Numbered from the stretch's first letter, positions 41,927 to 52,653 are shown. The stretch is DNA of 64,000 nucleotides from Flammeovirgaceae bacterium BBD 1991-12 (GCA_001657315.1 LYSV01000017.1:1-64000); one strand, 5' to 3'. Program-made: numbers and translations. Notes: generated from the letters alone by a model not told the origin.

Positions 41927-44900
41927 AAAAACTGTTACTCTTATTGCTTATAACTTCTGTATTCGGCGCTTCTGCACAGGAAACTATTCTTAGGGAAGCC
42001 GAGGATGGTGCACTGACAGGGACCATCGTGGAAAGCTCAAGAGCAGGCTTTAGCGGAACAGGATACGTTACGGATTTTGATGCTGATGGTGATAAGGTAT
42101 CCGTGACCGTAACGGCGCCCAAAACGGCGTCCTATGAATTGACCATTGGCTATGCTTCAGAGTTTGGTGAAAAGACCAATGATATTTATGTGAATAATGT
42201 GCTGGTTAAGCAGCAGGTATTTCCCATGTCTGTTACGTTCACCACCCAGGTAGTGGGTTCGGTTATCCTTGTGGAAGGGGACAATACCGTAGACATACAA
42301 AAAAACTGGGGGTTCTTTGATGTTGACTATTTCTCCCTTAGTAAGCAGGCCAATGTATTTGTTGTAGAAAGCAGCCCGGTCACCATCGAACTGGAGGAAG
42401 GCGTGCTGACGGGCGTGATCACGGATAATACCGGGCCCGGATTTTCAGGAACCGGATATGTAACTGGCCTGGATGCTGACGGGGATAATGTGACGCTTAC
42501 GGTTCAAACAAACGCCGCAGGTGAATTTAACCTGGAAGTGGGTTACAGGTCGGATGCCAGTGACAGAACGCAGGACCTGTATATCAATGATGCTTTTCAG
42601 CAGTCCGTGGTTTTTCCGCAGAGTTCTGTATTTACCGGTTTGGATATCGGCAACTTCACGTTGGCAACGGGGAGCAATACCATTGAGATAAGAAAAAACG
42701 AAGGACTGCAGGAGCTGGATTATCTGGTAGTTACACCCATCATACCGGATACACCGCCTGTGGCAGTGGCAGGCCCTGATAGTGTGATAATGGATAACGA
42801 CAGCGACGGACTGGCCACTGTTATGCTGGATGCGTCCATGAGCAGTGATGTTAATAACGATATCAGCAGCTACGTCTGGAAAAATGCGGCAGGAGATACC
42901 CTTGGGGAATCCGTCATGTTGTCTGTACCTCTGGAAGTGGGAGGCTACGACATCACCCTGGTGGTAAAGGATGCCACCGGCCTGCAGGACACCGATGAGC
43001 TAAAGATATTTGTAGGTGACCCAACCAATCACGGCAACAACAGAGTAAGCATACGTGCCGGTAGCAAGGATGTTTTTACCAGTGGCCTGAACCTCGCCTG
43101 GGATGAATTTGCCAAAGATGTGGTGGACCTGGATGAACCTTTCTTTGCATCTGTTCTGGATGATATGGAAAGTACCGGAGGTAATGCGCTACGCTGGTGG
43201 CTTCATACCAACGGACGCTTCAATCCGGTATTCAACAACAGCGGAGGAGTGATCGGTCTCGGACCCAACACCATATCCAACATGAGAAAGGTGCTGGATC
43301 TGGCTCATGACAGAGGTGTGATCATCAGCATGTGCCTGTGGTCCTTTGATATGCTACAAAATCAGGGGCAGGATGTGGCAGTTATGAAACAACTGGTGGA
43401 GGATCCTCTGGCTACGCAAACCTATATTGACAACGCTTTGATCCCTATCATAGAAGAGCTGGGAGATCACTCTGCGGTCATGTGCTGGGAGATATTCAAT
43501 GAAGCTGAGGGCATGACCAACGAATTTGGCTGGACACCCAACCGCACCTCTATGAAGTACGTGCAACAGTTCGTGAACCTTGTGGCCGGTGCCATTCATC
43601 GCACCGAACCTACCGCGTTGGTATCCACAGGTGCGTGGTCCTTCCGGGCACTTACAGATCAGGGTGGATATTTCAATTATTACCGGGATGATCGCCTGAT
43701 TGCTGCCGGTGGTGACACAGACGGAACGCTTGATTTCTATCAGGTACACTATTATCCTGAGCATTTTGGCAACAACCTTTCTCCGTTCCACCGGCCCGCA
43801 TCGTGGTGGGGTCTCGATAAACCGATTGTCATTGGTGAATTCCCGGTAAGGGAAATTGACGGTCAGGCGGATCCAAACTACAGCACGACCAGGGCCTATC
43901 AGCTGGCTTACGAATACGGCTACGCAGGAGCCATGGCATGGTCCTACAGCGGTTTTGATGGCGGTGATTTCAATAATGCCAAAGAAGGTATGGACTTTCT
44001 CATGACCAACTATACCAGTGATATTCTTATCGGTCCGGATCCGCTTTTCAATCATGCTCCTGATGTAATGGCCGATATACCCGATGCAAAAGTGGTATTG
44101 GGTACGATGGATCGGCTGGAGAACCATGCTGATCTCACGCAGATCTTTTTGGATATTGAAGACGGTACCAACCTGGAGTTCAGTATCATGGATAACTCCC
44201 TGCCTTCCCTGACCCAGCCTGAAATAGTGGATGGCAAACTGAGTATCGATCTGGTCAATGGAGCCACTGGCAGGTCAGTGATCACAGTAAGGGCACGTGA
44301 TACAAAGGGAGCCAGTGCCGTAGCCGGCTTTTCAGTAAGTGTGCGTGACCCTCAGGGCAACCTGGCCCTTTTTGAGACCATAGAGGCTTCTTCCACGGAG
44401 AATGAGGAGCGGGCTGCTGACCTTGCAAATGACGGTGACCTGACCACACGCTGGTCCAGTGAATATTCAGACGGTCAGTCGATCACTGTAGACCTTGGTG
44501 AGCTGAACCGGATCGATAAGGTGAAACTCTACTGGGAAACGGCTTATGCCAGTGAATACACGCTGGAAGCTTCGGCCGATGGGCAGACATGGACCACTAT
44601 CCACGAAGAAGTTGCTGGAAACGGTGATCTGGATGAGATCGTATTTGATATGATGGATGCCCGGTATGTTCGTATAAATGGGGTCAAACGAGCTACGTCG
44701 TTTGGATTCTCTCTTTGGGAGCTTGAGGTTTACGGAGAAGAGGTCACCACAGCGCTGGAGGCTTTCAATTTCCGGCAGGTTCATATTTACCCGAACCCTG
44801 CTTTGGGTTTTATCAATCTTGTGGTTCCCGGAGAGTACAATGTGAAGCTGACCGATATGCGGGGTGTATTGCTGAAAGAACGTCAGGTGAGAGATTTTCA

Positions 44901-44994
44901 TACGATGGACATCACGGAGCTCATACCAGGGATATATTTCTTAAGATTCACTAATGATCATACAGATCAAACACGAAAGATCATTAAAAACTGA
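41923..44994 (+). CDS. Multimodular GH5 mannanase with two CBM35-like domains and T9SS tail
   Basis: A 1023-residue secreted enzyme. Order: signal peptide 1-19; CBM35-like modules at about 20-143 and 150-273 (each with REAEDGALTGT or ELEEGVLTGV and a DxDYxSL/LDYLVV end); a PKD-like domain about 278-376; a GH5-type catalytic barrel about 380-710 with acid/base Glu527 in CWEIFNEAEG and nucleophile Glu639 in IGEFPV; an Ig-like linker about 715-805; an F5/8 type C (CBM32-like) module about 806-925; and a T9SS type A sorting tail from about 940. Mannan specificity is inferred from CBM35 and the locus. It is coupled to the epimerase gene by ATGA and probably displayed on the cell surface. Confidence 0.9.
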   Translation: MKKLLLLLLITSVFGASAQETILREAEDGALTGTIVESSRAGFSGTGYVTDFDADGDKVSVTVTAPKTASYELTIGYASEFGEKTNDIYVNNVLVKQQVFPMSVTFTTQVVGSVILVEGDNTVDIQKNWGFFDVDYFSLSKQANVFVVESSPVTIELEEGVLTGVITDNTGPGFSGTGYVTGLDADGDNVTLTVQTNAAGEFNLEVGYRSDASDRTQDLYINDAFQQSVVFPQSSVFTGLDIGNFTLATGSNTIEIRKNEGLQELDYLVVTPIIPDTPPVAVAGPDSVIMDNDSDGLATVMLDASMSSDVNNDISSYVWKNAAGDTLGESVMLSVPLEVGGYDITLVVKDATGLQDTDELKIFVGDPTNHGNNRVSIRAGSKDVFTSGLNLAWDEFAKDVVDLDEPFFASVLDDMESTGGNALRWWLHTNGRFNPVFNNSGGVIGLGPNTISNMRKVLDLAHDRGVIISMCLWSFDMLQNQGQDVAVMKQLVEDPLATQTYIDNALIPIIEELGDHSAVMCWEIFNEAEGMTNEFGWTPNRTSMKYVQQFVNLVAGAIHRTEPTALVSTGAWSFRALTDQGGYFNYYRDDRLIAAGGDTDGTLDFYQVHYYPEHFGNNLSPFHRPASWWGLDKPIVIGEFPVREIDGQADPNYSTTRAYQLAYEYGYAGAMAWSYSGFDGGDFNNAKEGMDFLMTNYTSDILIGPDPLFNHAPDVMADIPDAKVVLGTMDRLENHADLTQIFLDIEDGTNLEFSIMDNSLPSLTQPEIVDGKLSIDLVNGATGRSVITVRARDTKGASAVAGFSVSVRDPQGNLALFETIEASSTENEERAADLANDGDLTTRWSSEYSDGQSITVDLGELNRIDKVKLYWETAYASEYTLEASADGQTWTTIHEEVAGNGDLDEIVFDMMDARYVRINGVKRATSFGFSLWELEVYGEEVTTALEAFNFRQVHIYPNPALGFINLVVPGEYNVKLTDMRGVLLKERQVRDFHTMDITELIPGIYFLRFTNDHTDQTRKIIKN

Positions 44995-45023
44995 TCGCGC
45001 GAGACACCTCTTTCGACTCTTAA

Positions 45024-45056
45024 AACCTTACTAAGCCTCTGAGGCTTAGTAAGGTT
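45024..45056. repeat. AACCTTACTAAGCC palindrome, copy 2 (perfect)
   Basis: A perfect 14-bp stem with a TCTGA loop, 30 bp downstream of the GH5 gene and upstream of the HTCS. It is the intact form of the element at 26622-26654. It could terminate the epimerase-GH5 transcript, though a T-tract is missing. Confidence 0.7.
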
Positions 45057-45105
45057 GTCTGGTGCGTCAGTGATGAATAGGATATTTACGTAACCTGCTG
45101 ATTTA

Positions 45106-48100
45106 ATGAGTTTTATGTCTCTTAAATTTCAACGATCTTTAGGGAGTAAGGCAGTAGGATTACTTGCAGGACTTATGCTCATTAAAAAAATACTCTTTCT
45201 GTTTTTTTTCTTCGCCACTTTGGCTGTGCGGGCGCAACCCGATATTCTGCTGGAGAAAGAGATCATTTTTGATGGCCTTCCGAAGGAACTGGGACTGTCC
45301 CAGAGAACGATCAACTGCATGCTTCAGGACGAGGACGGCCTGATATGGATTGGTACGTGGTCCGGTCTGATACGGTATGATGGCTATTCTACCAAACTTT
45401 ACAGTGCTTCAGACAAGCCGGGGAGCCTTAAAAGCAACAAGATCACACAGCTGGCGCAGGATGAGCATGGAACGCTCTGGATAGGAACAAGAATGGGAGG
45501 GTTGTTCAGGTATGACAAGGCCAGCGACCGGTTTGAACAATACATTTCTACAGGACAGGAAGACCACCTCAGCAATAATAACATCTGGGCGCTGCTCCCG
45601 GATAAGGACCATACGTTGTGGATAGGCACTGAAAATGGCTTGAACAAAATGGATATCTCTACAGGCCGCTTCAAATCCTGGTTTGCCGGTCCGGAGGATG
45701 ATGGATCACTTATTCATGATTTTGTTACTGATATCCTCAGGGATGCAGGTGGCCGGATATGGATCGCCACGGAAAAGGGATTGCATAGTATGCATGAAGA
45801 TGGCCAAGGCACTCTTTTTGAACGGTATGTATACGAAGATGATGATGGTAACAGAGACCTTCATAACTATATTTACAAGATCCTTGAGCACGAGGGTACC
45901 ATGTGGCTGGCTACCAAGCTCGGTTTAAAAAAGCTCAAAAACGGTATATGGTCAAACTTCACACTGGAAGAAGGAACCTCCGGCTTCAGTTTTTTCAGAA
46001 CGATGCACCTCCTGGATACAAAGCGCCCGCTCATTCTTGCCGGGAGTGAAATGGGGCTGAACTTTTTTGATCCTGGGAATGAGTCATTTGTGAAGTTCAT
46101 GGGTAATCATGATCCCAAGATCAATCTGACCCATAACACGGTGATGTCGATCTTTATGGATGACTCGGGGGTATTATGGGTAGGCACCCGTAAGGGACTG
46201 AATAAATTTGATACCTACGACAAGGGGTTTCACCTGTATCCTACCTCGGATTTTGATACTACAAAAAGTATCATTTCAGGGATAACGGCTGACAGTGAAA
46301 GCAACTACTGGATATCTACACTGGGAGGAGGTCTTTATCGGTTTAAATGGACCGAAAATGCTCCAGAGTTCCTGCGCTACAAGATCAGTACGCATGATCC
46401 CGTAGAGTTTACGGACTTTATTCAAACCATGCGCATAGATTCAAGGGATCAGCTTTGGATTGGTACGGCTGGAAGTGGCTTGTTTACTTTCTCAGCCCGG
46501 CAGGGTTCCAACGGTGATCAGACCGTTACGGAGTTTCGGAATTTTTCCATGTCGGGTGAAGCACCATGGCAGCTCAGTGATAACTACGTCATGTCCATAG
46601 CTGAGGGGAGTGAAGAGACGATTTGGGTAGGTACATGGAGTGGGGGGTTGAACAGGATACGGAATGATGAAGTGATCCGGTATCAGGATCCTATGCTGAG
46701 GGAGGTGCCTCTGGTTGCATTGCTGGAGGATGGCCTTGGCACATTGTGGGTAGGAACGCGTGGTAAGGGACTTATCCGGATCGATGCAGACCGGAACGAT
46801 CAGATCACCTATAACAGGTATCAGCACAACGAAAGTGATACGAAAAGTATCAGCAATGATTTTATCAACGTGATCCTGCAGGACAGCAAGGGTGATCTGT
46901 GGATAGGCTCTGAGGGTGGGCTGGATTATTTTGACCGGCGTTCCTCTAAGTTTACCCGCTTTCCCATCCACGCGCCTGGCGGACAGGAGGTGGTTACCGG
47001 TATCCTGGAAGATGATGAGTCCCGTTTATGGATATCTCACTGGAATGGACTTTCCGTGGTTAAGCCGTTGGATCCATCCTTCGAGGCACAGCACTTTGAC
47101 CGCAGTGATCGTATTCAGGGAGGGTTCTTTTACAACAACATCTGCTTTTCTGATCATAAGGGTAATCTGCTATTCGGTGGTGCTGACGGATTGAACATTA
47201 TCAAGCCGGGTATCGGGAAAAATCCCTTCCGGCCACGGGTGATGTTGAAGGACTTCCGGATCTTCAATGAACCCGTCATGGTGGACAGCATTTACCGGGG
47301 CAGGGTGATATTAAGACAAGATATCAATGCTGCCCGGGAAATATCCCTGAAGTTCAACCAGAATTCAATATCCTTTGAACTGGTAGCCCTGCACTATGCT
47401 GCGCCGGAGAAAAACGTTTTTGCGTATAAACTTGAAGGGTTTGATCCTGAGTGGCAGTACACCGGTAGTAACCAACGCTATGTCAACTATACCAATCTGC
47501 CCGATGATACCTACACATTCAGGGTAAAAGCCTCCAATAACGATGGCATCTGGGGAGCTGAAAAAGAGCTCGTCATTACCATAGCACCGCCATGGTGGCG
47601 AACGATATGGGCTATATTGGCTTACATAACCATTTTTATACTGATCCTGTTCGCTTTCAGGAAGCTTATTCTCCTCCGGGCCAACTTTATGAATAACCTG
47701 AAACTGGAAAGGCTGGAGAAACAAAACCTCGAAAAGCTGAACAAAGCCAAGCTTCAGTTCTTTACCAATATTTCCCATGAATTCCGCACGCCGCTTACCC
47801 TTATAGCAGGTCCGCTTCAGAAGATCCTGGATTCGGGAGACAGCAACAGGTTTATCCGGGAGCAGTTGCTCATCATTAATCAAAATACCCAGCGACTTCT
47901 TCGCCTCATCGGGCAGTTGCTGGACTTCAGAAAGGCAGACGCCGGCAATCTCAGGCTGCAGGTGGCCGAAGGAAACATCGTCAGGTTCCTTGAAGAAATT
48001 CAATTGTCGTTTTCCGGGCTGGCTGATCAGCAGGAGGTGGATCTGGGCTTTCGCTCCTCTTCGAACATCATTCGTGTATGGTACGACAGAGATCAGTTGG

Positions 48101-49332
48101 AAAAAGTATTTTTCAACCTGCTTTCCAATGCCTTTAAGTATGCCCCGGCACAGGGCAGCATTTCCGTTTCCATATTTGAAAATAAGGACAACGTACGGAT
48201 CTCAGTGGAAGATTCCGGGGTGGGGATAAGACCTGAGAATTTCAAAAGGATATTTGACCGGTTCTTTAGTGAAGATGCTGATCACCAGAGTACCGGCATA
48301 GGTCTGGCCCTTGCAAAAAGTATTGTGGACCTTCATCATGGCACTATCGAAGTTGAAAGCCAGGAGAAGAAATTCACACGGTTCACGGTCACATTGAAAC
48401 TGGGTAAAGGTCATTTTCAGGAGTCGGAACTCATTCCTGATTTTAAGGACAGCGAGGTTATCGAGCTCTATCCAGACCTGACGGAATATCAGGCCCTGAA
48501 AATGGAGGGCGAGGAAAAAGAATACAGCTATAAAGAGCTGGAGTCCTGGCCCCGGCTGCTGATCGTTGAAGATAACAGCGATATCCGTGGCTATGTCAAA
48601 TCTGTTTTCAGAGGAAAATATGTTACTCTTGAGGCGGAGGATGGACAAACTGGCTATGACCTTGCCCTTGACGAGCTGCCGGACCTGATCATCAGTGATG
48701 TAATGATGCCGGGGATCGATGGCATAGCCCTGTGTAAGATGATCAAGGAAAATATAAAGACCTCGCATATTCCGGTCATTCTTCTTACGGCAAGAACTTC
48801 ACTCATTTTTAAAGTGGAAGGGCTGGAAAGCGGGGCTGACGACTATGTCACCAAACCCTTTGATCCAACCGTGCTGGAGCTCAAGGTACGGAATATCATC
48901 AGGTCAAGGGAAATACTCAGAAAGGAGTTCAGGGACAATGAGGTGCTGAACATTGAACCGAAGAGGGTTACCCTTACCAACAGGGATGAGGAGTTTATTT
49001 CCAAAGCGCTGGAAAGTGTGGAGGAGAACATGTCAAATTCTGAGTACAGCGTGGAAGATCTCGGACGTGATACCGGCATGAGCCGTATGCAGTTGTATCG
49101 TAAACTCAAGGCATTGACCAGTCAGTCGGCCAATGAATTCATCCGCACCATCCGGCTGAAGCGGGCAGCTCAGTTGCTTGAACAAAATGAACTGACTGTA
49201 GCAGAGGTTACCTATGAAGTAGGGTTTTCTGATCTGCCTTATTTCCGGAGCTGTTTTAAAAAGCAATTTGGAGTAAATCCCTCCGAATATGTGAAAAAAA
49301 GTCAATCCACTAAAGAAGAGGACAATTTGTAA
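45106..49332 (+). CDS. Hybrid two-component system regulator (HTCS)
   Basis: A 1408-residue one-protein sensor and transcription factor, the usual regulator of Bacteroidota polysaccharide loci. After a signal/anchor segment (ending AVRAQ; MLIKKILFLF at 45178 is an alternative start) come about 14 Reg_prop propeller repeats (LWIGT-type) to about 740, a Y_Y_Y domain about 760-830, a membrane helix about 838-860, HisKA with His891 (NISHEFRTPLTL), HATPase (NLLSNAFKYAP, GIGLALAKSIV), a receiver domain with Asp1198 (LIISDVMMPGIDG) and a C-terminal AraC-type HTH (about 1300-1400). The periplasmic propeller should bind a mannan oligosaccharide and activate the locus. It has its own intergenic region on both sides. 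Confidence 0.96.
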   Translation: MSFMSLKFQRSLGSKAVGLLAGLMLIKKILFLFFFFATLAVRAQPDILLEKEIIFDGLPKELGLSQRTINCMLQDEDGLIWIGTWSGLIRYDGYSTKLYSASDKPGSLKSNKITQLAQDEHGTLWIGTRMGGLFRYDKASDRFEQYISTGQEDHLSNNNIWALLPDKDHTLWIGTENGLNKMDISTGRFKSWFAGPEDDGSLIHDFVTDILRDAGGRIWIATEKGLHSMHEDGQGTLFERYVYEDDDGNRDLHNYIYKILEHEGTMWLATKLGLKKLKNGIWSNFTLEEGTSGFSFFRTMHLLDTKRPLILAGSEMGLNFFDPGNESFVKFMGNHDPKINLTHNTVMSIFMDDSGVLWVGTRKGLNKFDTYDKGFHLYPTSDFDTTKSIISGITADSESNYWISTLGGGLYRFKWTENAPEFLRYKISTHDPVEFTDFIQTMRIDSRDQLWIGTAGSGLFTFSARQGSNGDQTVTEFRNFSMSGEAPWQLSDNYVMSIAEGSEETIWVGTWSGGLNRIRNDEVIRYQDPMLREVPLVALLEDGLGTLWVGTRGKGLIRIDADRNDQITYNRYQHNESDTKSISNDFINVILQDSKGDLWIGSEGGLDYFDRRSSKFTRFPIHAPGGQEVVTGILEDDESRLWISHWNGLSVVKPLDPSFEAQHFDRSDRIQGGFFYNNICFSDHKGNLLFGGADGLNIIKPGIGKNPFRPRVMLKDFRIFNEPVMVDSIYRGRVILRQDINAAREISLKFNQNSISFELVALHYAAPEKNVFAYKLEGFDPEWQYTGSNQRYVNYTNLPDDTYTFRVKASNNDGIWGAEKELVITIAPPWWRTIWAILAYITIFILILFAFRKLILLRANFMNNLKLERLEKQNLEKLNKAKLQFFTNISHEFRTPLTLIAGPLQKILDSGDSNRFIREQLLIINQNTQRLLRLIGQLLDFRKADAGNLRLQVAEGNIVRFLEEIQLSFSGLADQQEVDLGFRSSSNIIRVWYDRDQLEKVFFNLLSNAFKYAPAQGSISVSIFENKDNVRISVEDSGVGIRPENFKRIFDRFFSEDADHQSTGIGLALAKSIVDLHHGTIEVESQEKKFTRFTVTLKLGKGHFQESELIPDFKDSEVIELYPDLTEYQALKMEGEEKEYSYKELESWPRLLIVEDNSDIRGYVKSVFRGKYVTLEAEDGQTGYDLALDELPDLIISDVMMPGIDGIALCKMIKENIKTSHIPVILLTARTSLIFKVEGLESGADDYVTKPFDPTVLELKVRNIIRSREILRKEFRDNEVLNIEPKRVTLTNRDEEFISKALESVEENMSNSEYSVEDLGRDTGMSRMQLYRKLKALTSQSANEFIRTIRLKRAAQLLEQNELTVAEVTYEVGFSDLPYFRSCFKKQFGVNPSEYVKKSQSTKEEDNL

Positions 49333-49411
49333 TATTTACCAGCCACGAAAGTGCATTTTTCCATGGGTACGGCTTGTCGTCACAGGACATATTTGACCTG
49401 TATGTAAAAGA

Positions 49412-50743
49412 ATGACCATGAAAGCACTTTGTTTATACCTGATCATGTCTATTGTTCCCCTGACACTGTCTTCACAAACCTCCGGTGATTTTGTGTCCGT
49501 GTCCGGTACTGACTTTATCAAAGACGGAGAGAAGTACTTCTTTCTAGGAACGAATCTTTGGTACGGGATGAACCTTGGCGCTGCTGATGACACAGGTGAC
49601 AGGGCCAGACTGACCAGGGAGCTGGACCGGTTGAAGGATCTGGGTATCCGGAACATCCGGATACTGGGATCATCGGAAGGTGATATGGACAGCCAGTATC
49701 AGGTGCTACCTGCTCTCCAGACCAGCGCCGGTGAATATAATGAGGCAGTGTGGAAAGGGCTGGATTTTTTACTGGCCGAAATGGCCAAAAGGGACATGAC
49801 AGCCGTGGTCTGCCTGAACAACTTCTGGATGTGGTCCGGAGGTATGCCTCAGTACCTTTCATGGGCCAATAACAATGAGATACCCTTGCCTGCCATAGAA
49901 AAAGGAGGGTCATGGGACGACTTCATCAATTATTCTGTGAGCTTTTTTGAAGACAGGAAGGCCAATGGACTCTTCAGGGAGCATCTTAAAAAGGTGGTTA
50001 GCCGAACCAACTCGGTCACAGGCGTATCCTACCGGAACGACCCCACCATTATGGCATGGCAGTTGGCCAATGAGCCCAGAGGTTATGAAAGCCCCAGGCC
50101 GTATCAAAAGTGGATCCATAAAACAGCACGATACCTCAGTTCGCTGGATCCCAATCATCTGATATCTGTGGGAAGCGAAGGAAATACAGGTTCAGCCAGT
50201 GCCGGAGTAGATCTGTACAGGGACAATAAAAGCAGATTCATTGACTATGCCACTGTACACGTATGGATACAGAACTGGGGCTGGTATGATCCACAAAAGC
50301 CAAAGACCTTTGAAGGGTCAGTAAAAAAAACCGCAGCTTACATCGAAGATCAGCTGACCAGGGCTGCAAAGCTGAAGAAACCCATGGTCGTGGAGGAGTT
50401 TGGCGTGTCCAGAGATGCAGCCAGCTATGATCCTGCCGCATCCACCTTAAAAAGAGACCGCTACTACGAATATATATTTTCGAAAACCCTTCAGCATGCC
50501 CAGGAAGGGGGACTGATCAAAGGGTGCAATTTCTGGTCATGGAGCGGAGAGGGCAGACCACAGGATCCCGGTGGCATGTGGAAGTACGGACATCATCTCA
50601 CCGGTGACCCTCCACACGAAAGGCAGGGTTGGTATTCAGTGTACGATACAGACACCTCTACGCTGGCCATTATCAGGAAATATGCTGAACTATTCAACAG
50701 TATCAGCAGGCCCCTGTCTGTTAGTACCGGTGGTGCGCCTTGA
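49412..50743 (+). CDS. GH5 (subfamily 7-like) endo-beta-1,4-mannanase
   Basis: A 443-residue exported enzyme with a short signal peptide (LTLSSQ) and a single catalytic domain. It resembles eukaryotic-type GH5_7 mannanases: GTNLWYGMNLGA, NIRILGSSEGD, WQLANEPRG with acid/base Glu221, and VVEEFGVSRD with nucleophile Glu329; FWSWSGEGRP closes the site. It has no binding module or sorting tail, so it is probably periplasmic, in contrast to the multimodular enzyme at 41923. It is 79 bp after the HTCS gene. The following 190 bp (50744-50934) hold no recognisable feature. Confidence 0.92.
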   Translation: MTMKALCLYLIMSIVPLTLSSQTSGDFVSVSGTDFIKDGEKYFFLGTNLWYGMNLGAADDTGDRARLTRELDRLKDLGIRNIRILGSSEGDMDSQYQVLPALQTSAGEYNEAVWKGLDFLLAEMAKRDMTAVVCLNNFWMWSGGMPQYLSWANNNEIPLPAIEKGGSWDDFINYSVSFFEDRKANGLFREHLKKVVSRTNSVTGVSYRNDPTIMAWQLANEPRGYESPRPYQKWIHKTARYLSSLDPNHLISVGSEGNTGSASAGVDLYRDNKSRFIDYATVHVWIQNWGWYDPQKPKTFEGSVKKTAAYIEDQLTRAAKLKKPMVVEEFGVSRDAASYDPAASTLKRDRYYEYIFSKTLQHAQEGGLIKGCNFWSWSGEGRPQDPGGMWKYGHHLTGDPPHERQGWYSVYDTDTSTLAIIRKYAELFNSISRPLSVSTGGAP

Positions 50744-50934
50744 TACGATCGCATACAGTTCTTCCGGTATTCGTCCCCGACGACAAGCCTTACAGTTTTC
50801 ACACCTTATAAATTCGCTTGATTTGACGATCAACCGACTATTTAGGATCAGCCCTAATCCTTTCACAGTAGGTATGCACCTTAGATAGTGACAAAAGATG
50901 CCATGTTTAACCTATGTAATGTATATTAGAGCCT

Positions 50935-52653
50935 ATGCAAATCATCGAGTCGCCCACAGAATACGACGTCATCATCATAGGTTCAGGCGCCGGAGGCGGT
51001 ATGGCCACTAAAGTATTATCAGAAGCAGGTCTTAAAGTAGCAGTGATCGAGGCAGGTCCGTTCTTCGATCCGGCAAAGGATGAATACCGGACCCAGCTCC
51101 GATGGCCGTGGGAATCCCCAAGAAGGGGGGCAACTACTGTGCGTCCCTTCGGCGACTTTGACAGTGCCTATGGTGGGTGGGAAATAGATGGAGAACCCTA
51201 TACGAAAGCCCTGGGTACAGAGTTCGATTGGTTCCGGTCACGGATGCTGGGAGGCAGGACCAACCACTGGGGCAGAATATCACTGCGTTTTGGTCCAAAG
51301 GATTTCAAAAGAAGGGATATTGACGGCCTTGGAGAGAACTGGCCTATAGGTTATGAGGACGTAAAACCATATTACGACAAGGTAGACAAGCTCATAGGTG
51401 TATTTGGCAGCCGGGAGAATTTTCCCAATGAGCCGGATGGCTTTTTCCTGCCTGCGCCAAAGCCCAGGTTACATGAGCTGTACTACATAAAAGGCGCCAG
51501 AAAGGCCGGCATACCAGTGATCCCCTCTCGGATGTCCATTCTTACCAAAAGGATCAATAATGAAAGAGGAGTATGCTTCTATTGCCGGCAATGCAGCCGT
51601 GCCTGTCAGGTGTACGCTGACTTTTCCTCAGGCACCTGTCTTATCTTTCCTGCGCAGAAGTCCGGTGGGCAGATCGACCTGTATACCAATGCTATGGCCA
51701 GAGAGATCAGTACCGATGCTGAAGGCAAAGCCACCGGAGTGTCCTACGTCAATAAGGAGGACCGGAAGGAATATTCCCTGAAAGGAAAGGTAGTGGTGCT
51801 TGCTGCCTCTGCCTGCAGCTCTGCCCGCATCCTGCTGAACTCCAAAAGCAGCCGGCATCCCAATGGACTTGGAAATGGAAGTAACCTGGTGGGTAAGTAT
51901 CTGCATGATTCCACAGGGACCAGCCGGGCGGTACTGGTCCCGCAGCTTCTTGACAGGGATATCTATAATGAAGACGGGGTAGGAGGTATGCACGTGTATA
52001 CCCCATGGTGGCTCGATAACAAAAAACTTGACTTTCCCCGTGGCTATCACATGGAGATATGGGGAGGAATGACCATGCCTTCCTATGGATTTGGGTTTGG
52101 GGTATCAGAGTTGAATAAATACTTAGGAGGAGAGATCGGTGGCTATGGTACAAAGCTCAGAGAGGAAGTACGACGGTACTACGGAGCGATCATGGGCGTC
52201 TCGGGAAGGGGTGAATGTATTGCCCGGGAAGATAATTACTGCGAAATAGACCCTGACGTAGTGGATGAATATGGCATACCGGTACTGAGGTTCAACTATA
52301 CCTGGTCCGATCATGAACGGTTGCAGGCGAAGCACATGCACGAGACCTTTGAAACGATCTTCGAAAGTATGGGAGGGCAGCCTCTGGGAGAGAAGCCTGG
52401 AAAAGAGCAGGATTATGGCCTGCTGGCACCGGGCAGGATCATTCATGAGGTGGGTACCACACGTATGGGAAATGACCCCCGCAGGTCAGTGGTAAACAAA
52501 TTCCAGCAACTACACGAGGCCGCAAATGTTTTTGTGGTTGACGGCGGACCTTTCGTATCACAGGCTGACAAGAATCCTACCTGGACCATCCTGGCGTTGG
52601 CGTGGAGAGCCTCTGAATACATCATCGACGAATTGAAAAAAAGAAATATCTGA
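50935..52653 (+). CDS. GMC-family FAD oxidoreductase (dehydrogenase large subunit)
   Basis: A 572-residue flavoenzyme of the glucose-methanol-choline family, large subunit type of gluconate 2-dehydrogenase/FAD-glucose dehydrogenases. It has the FAD motif IIGSGAGGGMATKVL, MLGGRTNHWGR, and a C-terminal HEVGTTRMGNDP ... DGGPFVSQADKNPTW active-site block. Cys214, 217, 220 and 224 form CxxCxxCxxxC, a spacing suited to an Fe-S cluster as reported for some bacterial FAD-glucose dehydrogenases. There is no signal peptide; it probably leaves the cell folded with the Tat-type small subunit encoded 1 bp later. Sugar substrate unknown; an aldose released from mannan is the natural guess. Confidence 0.9.
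   Translation: MQIIESPTEYDVIIIGSGAGGGMATKVLSEAGLKVAVIEAGPFFDPAKDEYRTQLRWPWESPRRGATTVRPFGDFDSAYGGWEIDGEPYTKALGTEFDWFRSRMLGGRTNHWGRISLRFGPKDFKRRDIDGLGENWPIGYEDVKPYYDKVDKLIGVFGSRENFPNEPDGFFLPAPKPRLHELYYIKGARKAGIPVIPSRMSILTKRINNERGVCFYCRQCSRACQVYADFSSGTCLIFPAQKSGGQIDLYTNAMAREISTDAEGKATGVSYVNKEDRKEYSLKGKVVVLAASACSSARILLNSKSSRHPNGLGNGSNLVGKYLHDSTGTSRAVLVPQLLDRDIYNEDGVGGMHVYTPWWLDNKKLDFPRGYHMEIWGGMTMPSYGFGFGVSELNKYLGGEIGGYGTKLREEVRRYYGAIMGVSGRGECIAREDNYCEIDPDVVDEYGIPVLRFNYTWSDHERLQAKHMHETFETIFESMGGQPLGEKPGKEQDYGLLAPGRIIHEVGTTRMGNDPRRSVVNKFQQLHEAANVFVVDGGPFVSQADKNPTWTILALAWRASEYIIDELKKRNI

Noticed and set aside
43354-44127. 257-residue minus-strand open frame
   Set aside because: It is antisense to the catalytic domain of the multimodular GH5 enzyme; its Cys/His-rich composition is typical of a shadow frame.
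50571-50888. 105-residue plus-strand frame after the second mannanase
   Set aside because: It overlaps the end of the GH5 gene by over 170 bp in another frame and resembles no known family.
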